This document shows positions 1 to 7,387 of a DNA stretch of 64,000 nt, piece after piece; position 1 is the first letter of the stretch, and each line of letters starts with the position of its first letter. The notes beneath the pieces were generated by a model. It saw only the letters and a list, made by a program, of their open reading frames with translations, searched no databases and was not told the DNA's origin. The stretch lies in contig CAWHYF010000005.1 of assembly GCA_963833585.1 (NCBI GenBank), forward strand, positions 310,001-374,000. The letters run 5' to 3'. The stretch is from Bog-756 sp963833585. GTDB taxonomy: Bacteria > Actinomycetota > Acidimicrobiia > Acidimicrobiales > RAAP-2. The translations under genes and the position numbers were made by a program.

Positions 1-535
1 CCTGGTCCACCGCATCGAGGGCGCCACGGATCTCGTCGGGGCCGTAACCCAGCTCGGTCAGGGCGGCGCGCACCTCGCCCCGGGCCGAGGCGGCCCCTCC
101 CCCGACCGGACCCGGCTCACCGAGGGTGGGGAGGTCCAGGCGGGCCTTGAGCTCGAGGAGCAGCCGGGCGGCGGTCTTCTTCCCCACTCCGGGCACCAGG
201 CACAGGGTGTCGACGTCGTCCTCCAGCACCGCGGTGGAGAGGGCGGCGGGCGACATCGAGGACAGGATGGCCAGGGCCAGGGACGGGCCGACCCCGTGGG
301 CCCCCAGCAGCGCCTCGAAGCACCGACGCTCGTCGGCATGGGCGAAGCCGTAGAGCACGATGGCGTCCTCCCGCACATGGGTGTGGACGTGGAGGAACAC
401 CTCGCGGCCCGGCGCCCCCAGCCCGGCCAGCAGGGAGGTGGTCACCGACGCCCGGTAGCCGACGCCGCCGACCTCCACGATGACCTCGCCCGGGGCGGGT
501 CGGTCGACCAGGACGCCCCGCAGGGAGCCGATCAC
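1..535 (-). CDS. ruvA: Holliday junction DNA helicase subunit RuvA (3-prime end off the window)
   Basis: RuvA binds four-way junctions as a tetramer and loads the RuvB motor. The visible 178 codons start with GTG at 535 and read MIGSLRG, then an OB-fold domain. Two helix-hairpin-helix motifs follow, around residues 75-90 (HGVGPSLA) and 110-130 (VPGVGKKTAARLLLELK). The C-terminal RuvB-contact domain has just begun when the window ends. The GTG start overlaps the ruvC stop by 4 bp (GTGA), which supports translational coupling and fixes the start. ruvB is expected just beyond the left edge. Confidence 0.93.
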   Translation of the reverse strand, partial: MIGSLRGVLVDRPAPGEVIVEVGGVGYRASVTTSLLAGLGAPGREVFLHVHTHVREDAIVLYGFAHADERRCFEALLGAHGVGPSLALAILSSMSPAALSTAVLEDDVDTLCLVPGVGKKTAARLLLELKARLDLPTLGEPGPVGGGAASARGEVRAALTELGYGPDEIRGALDAVDQ

Positions 536-1053
536 GGGCACTCCCGCGCCGCGGTTCCGGTGGCCGCGGCCACCGCCCGGCGGAGTGGCTGGGTGGTCAG
601 ATGGCAGGCGGCCAGGGCCAGGGCGTCGGCCACGTCGGGCGGTCGGGGGGGCTCGTCCAGGCCCAGCACGGAGGCCACCATCCGTTGGACCTGGTCCTTG
701 GTGGCCGAGCCGTAGCCCACCACGGCCTGCTTGACCTCGTTGGCGGTGTACTGGGCCACCTCGCAGCCGGCTTCGGCGGCCACCACCATGGCCACGCCGG
801 CGGCCTGCCCGGTGGCCATGGCCGTCCTGGCGTTGACCTGGAAGAAGACCCGCTCGACCACCACGGCCTCGGGCCGGAACTCGGACACCAGGGACCGGAG
901 CTCGTCGGACAGGGTACGAAGCCGGTCGGGCAGCGGGACGGCCGGAGCGGTCGAGATCACCCCCCCGGCCACCGCGACCAGCGAGCCGTCCCGCCGGGTG
1001 ACCACGCCGTAGCCGCAGCGCGACAAACCGGGGTCGATGCCCAGGACGAACAT
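532..1053 (-). CDS. ruvC: Holliday junction resolvase RuvC
   Basis: RuvC is the endonuclease that cuts four-way junctions symmetrically within the RuvABC complex. The 173-aa product has the normal family length. The four acidic metal ligands are visible: D7 in GIDPG, E67 in VVVERVFF, and D140 and D143 in PPDVADALALA. It begins with ATG at 1053 and overlaps ruvA by 4 bp, so the two are probably made from one transcript. A 54-bp gap separates it from yebC upstream. Confidence 0.97.
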   Translation of the reverse strand: MFVLGIDPGLSRCGYGVVTRRDGSLVAVAGGVISTAPAVPLPDRLRTLSDELRSLVSEFRPEAVVVERVFFQVNARTAMATGQAAGVAMVVAAEAGCEVAQYTANEVKQAVVGYGSATKDQVQRMVASVLGLDEPPRPPDVADALALAACHLTTQPLRRAVAAATGTAARECP

Positions 1054-1107
1054 GCGTTCGACCTTACAGCCTCCTGGCGCCCGGGGGAGGGATCCCCGAG
1101 GCGCCGG

Positions 1108-1857
1108 TCACCCCTCGTAGGCGGCCATGACCGCATCGGGGATGTCGAAGTTGGCATAGACGTTCTGGACGTCGTCGTGGTCGTCGAGCGCCACCAGGAG
1201 ACGCAGGACCTTCTTGGCGTCGGACTCCGAGGGGACCTCGACCGCAGTGGTGGGCACCATGGACAGCTCGGAGGGCCCCGGCGTGACGCCGGCCGCCTCC
1301 AGTGCGGTGTGCACCGCAGCCAGCTCAGCCGGGGCGCTGGTCACCAGCCATCGCTCCCCCTCGTCGGCCAGGTCCTCGGCCCCGGCCTCCATGACCACCT
1401 CGAGGACCCGTTCCTCGTCGAACGTCCGGGGCACGGCGATCACCCCCTTGCGTTCGAACTGCCAACTGACCGCCCCGGGCTCGGCCATCGACCCGCCGTT
1501 CTTGCTGAACAGGTTGCGGATCTCGGCCCCGGTGCGATTGCGGTTGTCGGACAGGCACTCCACGATCACCGCCACTCCGGCCGGGGCGTACCCCTCGTAG
1601 GAGATCGACTCGTAGCGGACACCTTCCAGCTCGCCCGACCCCCGCTTGATGGCGCGCTCGATGGTGTCGATGGGCACCGAGGCGTCGCGGGCTTTGGTGT
1701 ACATGGTGCGGAGGCTGGCGTTGGCCGCCATGTCACTGCCGCCCTCGCGGGCGGCCACCTCCACCTGGCGGATGATCTTGGCGAAGACCTTGGCCCGTGC
1801 CGCGTCCTTGGCGCCCTTCTGGTGCTTGGTGGTCGCCCACTTGGAGTGTCCCGACAT
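1108..1857 (-). CDS. yebC: YebC/PmpR family protein
   Basis: A 249-aa member of the YebC/TACO1 family. These proteins act as regulators or, as shown for several members, as factors that help ribosomes through difficult sequences. The diagnostic start MSGHSKWATTKHQKGAKDAA is present, and the protein ends in the usual three-domain fold (NVYANFDIP near the C-terminus). A GAAGGT ribosome site lies upstream of the ATG. It sits between pdxT and ruvC, its standard neighbourhood in actinobacteria. Confidence 0.95.
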   Translation of the reverse strand: MSGHSKWATTKHQKGAKDAARAKVFAKIIRQVEVAAREGGSDMAANASLRTMYTKARDASVPIDTIERAIKRGSGELEGVRYESISYEGYAPAGVAVIVECLSDNRNRTGAEIRNLFSKNGGSMAEPGAVSWQFERKGVIAVPRTFDEERVLEVVMEAGAEDLADEGERWLVTSAPAELAAVHTALEAAGVTPGPSELSMVPTTAVEVPSESDAKKVLRLLVALDDHDDVQNVYANFDIPDAVMAAYEG

Positions 1858-1886
1858 CTGGTTCTACCTTCGTCTCTCCCGGTCGG

Positions 1887-2486
1887 TCATGGCCGGTCCA
1901 TCATGGCCACGAACAGCGCATGCAGCCTACGGTCCCCGGTGAGCTCGGGGTGGAACGAGCTGACCAGGGCCGACCCCTGGCGGAGGAGGACCGGCTGGGA
2001 CCGGGCGTGGTCCGGCCCGGCCGGGAGGCTGGCCAGCACCTCCACCTCCGGTCCGGTCCGCTCCACCACCGGGGCCCGGATGAACACCGCGTGCAACGGA
2101 CCATCGTCCAGACCGTCCACCTCGAGGTCGCATTCGAACGAGGCCCGCTGCCGCCCGAACCCGTTGCGCCGCACGGCCACCTCGACGAGGCCGAAGTGCT
2201 GCTGGTCGTCACGGCCGTCGAGCACCTCGGTGGCCAACAGGATCATGCCGGCACAGGTGCCGAACACCGGGAGTCCCTCCCCCAGCAGGCAGCTCATCGG
2301 ATCCCGCAGTCCCGACGAGTGGAGGAGGAGCGACAGGGTGGTCGACTCACCCCCGGGCAGCACCAGCCCCTGCAGGCCGGCCAAGTCCTCCGGACGGCGC
2401 ACCGGTCGGACCGGTCGACCCAACGCCTCGAAGGCGGCCACATGCTCGCGGACGTCGCCCTGGAGGGCCAGCACGCCCACGGTCAC
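1887..2486 (-). CDS. pdxT: Pyridoxal 5-phosphate synthase glutaminase subunit PdxT
   Basis: Class I glutamine amidotransferase that supplies ammonia to PdxS for de novo vitamin B6 (PLP) synthesis. The 199-aa protein has the PGGEST motif (residues 44-49), the nucleophile C78 in FGTCAGM, and the His-Glu pair of the triad near the C-terminus (SFHPEL). The start is GTG. It lies 36 bp downstream of pdxS, so both subunits of the complex are likely co-transcribed. Confidence 0.96.
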   Translation of the reverse strand: MTVGVLALQGDVREHVAAFEALGRPVRPVRRPEDLAGLQGLVLPGGESTTLSLLLHSSGLRDPMSCLLGEGLPVFGTCAGMILLATEVLDGRDDQQHFGLVEVAVRRNGFGRQRASFECDLEVDGLDDGPLHAVFIRAPVVERTGPEVEVLASLPAGPDHARSQPVLLRQGSALVSSFHPELTGDRRLHALFVAMMDRP

Positions 2487-2522
2487 CGGCAGGTTCTCCG
2501 GCGCGGCCGAGCCGCGGCCGAG

Positions 2523-3473
2523 TCACCAACCACGCTCGGCCAGATGCACCCCGAGAGCGTCCATCTCCTGACCGGCCATGGCCTCCCCCAGGCCGGTGGA
2601 GACCTTGGCCACCAGCTCGGCGTCGGCGTAGTGGGCGGTGGCCTCGACGATGGCCCGGGCCATCCCGGCCGGGTTCCCGCTCTTGAAGATCCCCGACCCC
2701 ACGAAGACCGCTTCGGCCCCCAGCTGCATGACCAGCGAGGCGTCGGCGGGGGTGGCGATGCCCCCGGCACAGAACAGCGGCACCGGCAGGCGTCCGCTGG
2801 CAGCGATCTCCTCGACCAAGCCGATGGGGGCCACCAGGTCCTTGGCCCAGGCGTACCGTTCGGCCGAGTCGGCCTCGGTGATCTTGCGGATGTCCCCGAG
2901 GATCGACCGGAGGTGCCGGACGGCTTCCACGATGTTGCCGGTCCCGGCCTCGCCCTTGGAGCGGATCATGGCCGCCCCCTCGGAGATCCGACGCAGGGCC
3001 TCCCCCAGGTTGGTGGCCCCGCACACGAAGGGGATCTGGTATCCCCACTTGTCGATGTGGTGGGCCTCGTCGGCCGGGGTGAGGACCTCGCTCTCGTCGA
3101 TGTAGTCCACGCCCAACGCCGCCAACACCTGGGCCTCGGCGAAATGGCCGATCCTGGCCTTGGCCATGACCGGGACGGTCACCGCCGCCTGGATCCCCTC
3201 GATCAGCGCCGGATCGCTCATCCGGGCCACCCCGCCGTCGCGCCGGATGTCGGCCGGGACCCGTTCGAGGGCCATCACGGCCACCGCCCCCGCATCTTCG
3301 GCCACCTTGGCCTGCTCGGCGTCGACCACGTCCATGATCACCCCGCCCCGGAGCATCTCGGCCAAGCCCCGCTTCACGGTGAAGGTGCCGGTGGGACGGG
3401 CGCCGGCGGCTGGCTCGGTGCCGGCGTCCGAGCCGGTCTGGGTGTGATTCGAGAATTCGGCCATGTCGGGCAT
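2523..3473 (-). CDS. pdxS: Pyridoxal 5-phosphate synthase lyase subunit PdxS
   Basis: Builds PLP from ribose 5-phosphate, glyceraldehyde 3-phosphate and the ammonia made by PdxT. Family hallmarks are present: GVIMDVVDAEQAKVAEDAGA near the N-terminus, the Schiff-base lysine in VPVMAKARIGH, the second lysine in IRSKGEAGTGN, and GGIATPADA. The ATG at 3473 gives 316 aa, close to the usual length; an ATG at 3464 is nearly as good. A GTG at 3542 would make an odd arginine-rich leader that crosses the hairpin at 3503-3528, so it was not used. Confidence 0.95.
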   Translation of the reverse strand: MPDMAEFSNHTQTGSDAGTEPAAGARPTGTFTVKRGLAEMLRGGVIMDVVDAEQAKVAEDAGAVAVMALERVPADIRRDGGVARMSDPALIEGIQAAVTVPVMAKARIGHFAEAQVLAALGVDYIDESEVLTPADEAHHIDKWGYQIPFVCGATNLGEALRRISEGAAMIRSKGEAGTGNIVEAVRHLRSILGDIRKITEADSAERYAWAKDLVAPIGLVEEIAASGRLPVPLFCAGGIATPADASLVMQLGAEAVFVGSGIFKSGNPAGMARAIVEATAHYADAELVAKVSTGLGEAMAGQEMDALGVHLAERGW

Positions 3474-3502
3474 TCTACCGCTGCCGTTCCTGGCCACGGC
3501 TC

Positions 3503-3528
3503 GGACCCGGGCCCCTGTGGCCCGGTCC
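3503..3528 (-). terminator. Hairpin between yceI and pdxS
   Basis: An inverted repeat (GGACCCGGGCC, 5-nt loop CCTGT, GGCCCGGTCC) with one bulged base lies downstream of the yceI stop and upstream of pdxS. It fits a GC-rich terminator or processing hairpin for the yceI message. No T-tract follows, so termination is inferred from position only. Confidence 0.4.
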
Positions 3529-3605
3529 CGAGGCACCCGCACGCGACCGTGGCCACCTCGGGGGAGGCGGCCTACGGTCGGCGGGGCCCGGATCGTCCGG
3601 TCGGA

Positions 3606-4187
3606 CTAGGCCTGCAGCGTCGCCTCGAGATCGATCTCGATGTCCACCTTCTTGGCCACGACCAGGCCACCGGCCTCCATGACGGCGCCGAAGGCCACGC
3701 CGAAGTCCTCCCGGTTGATCGAGGTCTTGGCGCTGAACCCGACCCGGTGCATGCCGTAGGGGTCCTTCACCACGCCCTCGAACTCGACGTCGAGGGTCAC
3801 CGGCCTGGTCACACCCCGGATGGTCAGGTCGCCGTCCACCTTGAACTCGGTCGGGCTCTCCGGCGTGATCCTCGTGCTCTGGAAGGTCCAGGTGGGATGG
3901 TTCTCCACGTCGAAGAAATCGTTGGTCCGGAGATGGTCGTCGCGGGCCGCCTCGCGGGTGTCGACGCTCCTGGCGTCGATGGTCAACGACACCGCCGAGG
4001 ACTCCGGCCGATCGCCGAGCTCGAGCGTGCCCTCGAACGTCTTGAACGACCCACGCACCTTGGACACCGCCATGTGGCGCACCGTGAATCCGAGATTGGT
4101 GTGCATGGGGTCGACGACATAGGTCCCTACGGCGGGATACTCGACGCCGTCGACGGTTCTGCTGGTTACTTCGGTCTCTGTGGACAT
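3606..4187 (-). CDS. YceI family protein
   Basis: A 193-aa YceI-domain protein, a lipocalin-like barrel that in characterised members binds polyisoprenoids or other amphiphiles. Seen in the sequence are YVVDPMHTNLGFTVRHMAVS near the N-terminus, the LTIDARSVDTREAARDDHLRTNDFFDVENHPT region, and the DLTIRGVTRPVTLDVEF strand pair. There is no signal peptide, so it is cytoplasmic as written. The ATG at 4187 was chosen because AGGAG sits six bases upstream; a longer frame to 4250 runs through the operator palindrome. It is transcribed divergently from a MarR regulator, which probably controls it. Confidence 0.88.
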   Translation of the reverse strand: MSTETEVTSRTVDGVEYPAVGTYVVDPMHTNLGFTVRHMAVSKVRGSFKTFEGTLELGDRPESSAVSLTIDARSVDTREAARDDHLRTNDFFDVENHPTWTFQSTRITPESPTEFKVDGDLTIRGVTRPVTLDVEFEGVVKDPYGMHRVGFSAKTSINREDFGVAFGAVMEAGGLVVAKKVDIEIDLEATLQA

Positions 4188-4235
4188 GGCCACTCCTCGT
4201 GATTCGGTTGGTCCGGCGCTCCTGCGCCCGACTAC

Positions 4236-4277
4236 TGCTTGTACAAGCAACTATATCACAGATATTTGTATATGCAA
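4236..4277. promoter_or_regulatory. Twin operator-like palindromes between yceI and marR
   Basis: A perfect 14-bp palindrome, TGCTTGTACAAGCA, spans 4236-4249. A related imperfect one, TTGTATATGCAA, spans 4266-4277. They share the TTG-TA-core and their centres are 29 bp apart, about three helical turns. This AT-rich patch stands out in GC-rich surroundings. MarR proteins bind such palindromes, so autoregulation plus control of yceI is a reasonable inference. Confidence 0.55.
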
Positions 4278-4295
4278 GTACCCTTGGCCCGGCTG

Positions 4296-4308
4296 TACAC
4301 TGCACCCA
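4296..4308 (+). promoter_or_regulatory. Possible leaderless promoter of marR
   Basis: TACACT at 4296-4301 resembles a -10 box and lies six bases before the ATG at 4308. Transcription would then start at or beside the start codon. No Shine-Dalgarno sequence precedes the gene, which fits a leaderless message. The -35 region is weak and overlaps the second palindrome. Confidence 0.35.
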
Positions 4309-4820
4309 TGGGACGAGCACCGGCATTCGACGACGAGCGACTGACCACCGTGGGACTCCTCTTCGAGTCCGCATCGGGGCTGCGGCGGGTCTTCGAGCGA
4401 CGGCTGGAGGAAGGCCAGGCCATCTCCAATCAGTCCTTCGACGTTCTGATCCGACTGGCCCGGAGCCCAGGGTCGGAGCTCCGGATGAGTGAGCTGGCCG
4501 CCCAGACCTCGCTCACCCCGAGCGGCCTCACCCGTTCGGTCGACCGTCTGCAGGACCAGGGCCTGGTGGCCCGGCGGGTGTGCCCCGAGGACCGGCGCGG
4601 CTCGTTCGCGGTGCTGACCCCGGCCGGTCAACAACTGATGGACCGGGCCATCCCCGAGCACGTCGCCCACATCGACGCCGTCCTGGGCGAGCTGTTCACG
4701 TCGGAGGAGGAGGAGACCCTGGCCTCCCTGCTTCGGCGGCTCCGTGACCACCTCTACGAACCGACCGGGGAGTGGGGTCTCAGTCCCGACGATCACGCGG
4801 CCTGCCCGGGACCCGAGTAG
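4308..4820 (+). CDS. MarR family transcriptional regulator
   Basis: A 170-aa winged-helix regulator. The DNA-binding core LRMSELAAQTSLTPSGLTRSVDRLQDQGLVARR is followed by the wing PEDRRGSFAVLTPAGQQL, typical of MarR proteins. The ATG at 4308 gives a normal MarR length; upstream TTG codons lie inside the operator palindrome and were rejected. It is divergent from yceI with two palindromes between, so it most likely represses both. The ligand is unknown. Confidence 0.88.
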   Translation: MGRAPAFDDERLTTVGLLFESASGLRRVFERRLEEGQAISNQSFDVLIRLARSPGSELRMSELAAQTSLTPSGLTRSVDRLQDQGLVARRVCPEDRRGSFAVLTPAGQQLMDRAIPEHVAHIDAVLGELFTSEEEETLASLLRRLRDHLYEPTGEWGLSPDDHAACPGPE

Positions 4821-4889
4821 TCCCGGCCCGCCCGGGGCCCCCGGGGTGGTCCTTGGCGGCCCCGCCCCTCTGCGCCGGGCCCAGGTCGG

Positions 4890-6176
4890 TCAGCGCATCG
4901 ACAAGGCGGCGGCCCGGACCCGGGTGTCGTCGAGATTCCCCTCCATCGGGGGACCCTCTCCGGGGCCGACCCCGGGGTCGATCCAGAGCCAGCGGGTCAG
5001 CGCGGCGGTCCGTCCCCGTCCGGGCGGCCAAGGCGTCGAACGGTCCGGCCGCCCGAGCATGGACTCCAGCGCCGATCCGATCCCCGGCGGGTAGCGGACC
5101 ACACCCGCGGCGCGCTGATCGGCCGCGAATTCGCGACCCCGACCGATCACCGTGTGGACCCGCTCGACGGCCGAGGTCGAGCCGATCACCAGTGAACACG
5201 GCGTCAGCACCGTCACGGCCACCATGGCCAGGACGGTGTCGTGCCGCTTGACGTGAACGAGCTCGTGGGCCAAGACCCCCTCCAGCTCGACCAACGTGAG
5301 GGCGCGGTCGAGGGTCGAGGTCACCACCAACGTGGCCGATCCGGGGTCCCGGCCGACCGACATGGCGTTGGGCACCGGGCTCTCCACGACGCAGATGGTG
5401 GGCTGAGGCAGTCCCATGGTGGCGCACAGGCCGTCGACCAGGTTGTGCAGTCGCGGTCGATCTTCCTCCCGGCTGGGCCGGGCCCCGACGGCCCGGAGCA
5501 CGGCTCCCGGGGCCCGCTGCCACAGCACCACCAGCACGGCCACCGCCACCGCCACGAACACCGCGGCCGCGAGATACACCGGCACTCCCACCGCCACCAG
5601 GACCACCCCGACGACTACCCCGCACACCAACCCCGGCACCAGGCACATCCGGATGGCCCGCCGGTGGTTGGCCCGGATGGCGCGGGACTCGTCATCTCCC
5701 TCGGTGGTCCGCTCCGCGGTCGGCGGCGCCGCCGCCACTGGCGGCACGGAACGCTCCGTCCCCCCGGATCCCTGACTCCCGCCTCCCGGCGGCGGCCCGG
5801 AGGTTCCCGAGCGCGTCGACGGTCGGGCTCCCGAGGCTCCACGCCCTCCCCCGCTGCCGCCCGAGCCCCCGCCACGGGAACCGCCGCCGCCAGATCGTCC
5901 CCCGCCTCCACCCCCACCGGATCGGCCCCCGCCTCCACCCCCACCGGATCGGCCCCCGCCTCCACCCCCACCGGACGACCCCGAACGGTTGCGATTCCGG
6001 TTCCGGTTCCGGTTGCCACCCGAGGACTGGGATCGTCCGGCTTGGGTCTGGCCCTGCCCGGACGAGGGACCGCCGCCGCCCCGGTTTCCCCGACCAGGAC
6101 CGCCGGTGTCGCCGGCCGGCGGTCCTCCGGACGGTTCACCCCGGCCGCCGGGCTGGCTCTGTTCGGAAGCATCCAT
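4890..6176 (-). CDS. M48 family zinc metalloprotease with Gly-rich N-terminal region
   Basis: A 428-aa protein. Residues 1 to about 150 are low complexity: Gly/Ser-rich, with a stretch of alternating Asn-Arg and tandem GGGGGGGRS units encoded by 27-bp DNA repeats (about 5895-5985). Two membrane segments follow (LVPGLVCGVVVGVVLVAVG and an Ala/Val-rich helix). The M48 protease domain has the zinc site HELVHVKRHD and a downstream glutamate in GREFAADQRA. The active site should sit close to the membrane, as in HtpX-like proteases. The ATG at 6176 is 22 bp after the glycosyltransferase stop. Substrates are unknown; the disordered N-terminus is unusual for the family. Confidence 0.82.
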   Translation of the reverse strand: MDASEQSQPGGRGEPSGGPPAGDTGGPGRGNRGGGGPSSGQGQTQAGRSQSSGGNRNRNRNRNRSGSSGGGGGGGRSGGGGGGGRSGGGGGGGRSGGGGSRGGGSGGSGGGRGASGARPSTRSGTSGPPPGGGSQGSGGTERSVPPVAAAPPTAERTTEGDDESRAIRANHRRAIRMCLVPGLVCGVVVGVVLVAVGVPVYLAAAVFVAVAVAVLVVLWQRAPGAVLRAVGARPSREEDRPRLHNLVDGLCATMGLPQPTICVVESPVPNAMSVGRDPGSATLVVTSTLDRALTLVELEGVLAHELVHVKRHDTVLAMVAVTVLTPCSLVIGSTSAVERVHTVIGRGREFAADQRAAGVVRYPPGIGSALESMLGRPDRSTPWPPGRGRTAALTRWLWIDPGVGPGEGPPMEGNLDDTRVRAAALSMR

Positions 6177-6198
6177 GGTCCGAGCAGTGTACGGCCGG

Positions 6199-7380
6199 TC
6201 AGGACCCGGATCGGACCACGACGGTGCGGTACCGGGTCTCGTACCACTCGGCCAGGCGCTCCATGGACCAGTGGTCGGCCCAGGCCACCCCGGCATCCAG
6301 CCAGGCCCGTCGCTCCGGCTCCCCCGTCGCACGCTGGGCGTCGAGGGCGCTGACCAGCCCGTCGGCCAGCGCCCCGGCGTCACCGGGCGGCACCAGAAGG
6401 GCGTGGCCGCCGGCCGCCTCCCGGTACCCGCCGATGTCACTGGCGACCACCGCGGCCCGCGCCGCCATGGCCTCGAGGAGGACCATCCCGAAGGACTCGC
6501 CCCGCAGCGACGGGGCGCAGACCGCGTCGGCCCCCACCAGCCGGCGCACCTTCTCCTCCTCGCTCAGGACCCCCAACCAGTGGAGGTCGGGTGCCTCGGG
6601 ATGCCGTGCTCGGAGGCCGGCGGTCTCCGGCCCGTCTCCGGCCACCCACAGGATCGGCGCGGTACCGGCCGACCCTTGCGCTCCCACCGCCGGCCGGCCC
6701 GATCCGGCCCGGATCCGTTCGAAGGCCGCCAGGAGGACGCCGAGTCCCTTGCGCTCCTCGTGGCGTCCGAGGAACAGCAGCGTGGGCCCGGTTCGCGGCC
6801 AGGGTTCCACGTCAAGGAACCGCTCGACCTCCACGCCGTTGAATCCCACGTCGTAGCGGCCCCCGAGCGCACGATGGGCCGTGTCCCGGGCGGCGGGCGA
6901 GACCGCGCATCGCAGCGCCAAACGCCCGGCCAGTCGCCGGGTCAGCGGCCGCAAGGCGTCGTAGAACGGACTCCGGCCGCTCCGGTGGAAGGTGGCCACG
7001 ATCGGGGGGAGGCCCCGTCCCACCAACAGCCCGAACGGGACCCCGGGGGCGAACGGTTCGTGGACGTGCACCACGTCGAACGTCCCGGTCCGGAGGGAGC
7101 GGAGGGCCCTCGCCACGGCGGCGACGGACAGGGTCACCGGCGCGGCCGAACCGTTGGCCGGGAGGGCCACCGAACGGCCGGTGGTGATCAGGTCGATCCC
7201 GGACGGGGCGTCCTTTGGGTCGTCGAGGGGAGCGAGCAACGCCACGTGATGCCCGCGGTGTCCGAGCCACCGGGCCAACCCGACGGCCTGGCCCTGCACC
7301 CCGCCCGGTCGGGACAGGCTGTACGGGCAGACGACGGCCACGGACAGGAGCGTGGTGGGATCCGTTCCAGACGGGGTCAC
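6199..7380 (-). CDS. pimA: PimA-like GDP-mannose-dependent glycosyltransferase (GT4)
   Basis: A 393-aa GT4 enzyme likely to add the first mannose to phosphatidylinositol on the inner face of the membrane. It has the N-terminal SLSRPGGVQGQ glycine loop, VVHVHEPFAPG in the first Rossmann domain, LFLGRHEERKGLGVLL at the domain junction, and the nucleotide-sugar motif PSLRGESFGMVLLEAMAARAAV. Placement with pgsA and a PatA-like acyltransferase is the mycobacterial PIM arrangement and is the main reason for the specific call. Start is GTG at 7380, only 7 bp after the diguanylate cyclase stop. Confidence 0.82.
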   Translation of the reverse strand: MTPSGTDPTTLLSVAVVCPYSLSRPGGVQGQAVGLARWLGHRGHHVALLAPLDDPKDAPSGIDLITTGRSVALPANGSAAPVTLSVAAVARALRSLRTGTFDVVHVHEPFAPGVPFGLLVGRGLPPIVATFHRSGRSPFYDALRPLTRRLAGRLALRCAVSPAARDTAHRALGGRYDVGFNGVEVERFLDVEPWPRTGPTLLFLGRHEERKGLGVLLAAFERIRAGSGRPAVGAQGSAGTAPILWVAGDGPETAGLRARHPEAPDLHWLGVLSEEEKVRRLVGADAVCAPSLRGESFGMVLLEAMAARAAVVASDIGGYREAAGGHALLVPPGDAGALADGLVSALDAQRATGEPERRAWLDAGVAWADHWSMERLAEWYETRYRTVVVRSGS

Positions 7381-7387
7381 CAGGGGG

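Noticed and set aside
601..2571. Long plus-strand reading frame of about 650 codons
   Set aside because: It lies antisense to ruvC, yebC and pdxT, all clearly recognised, and its product is a His/Gly/Arg-rich artefact of GC-rich codon bias.
1797..4202. 801-codon plus-strand frame
   Set aside because: Antisense to pdxT, pdxS and yceI; no domain is recognisable.
5895..5985. Stand-alone tandem repeat such as a CRISPR or regulatory array
   Set aside because: The 27-bp units stay in frame and encode the GGGGGGGRS repeats of the M48 protein.
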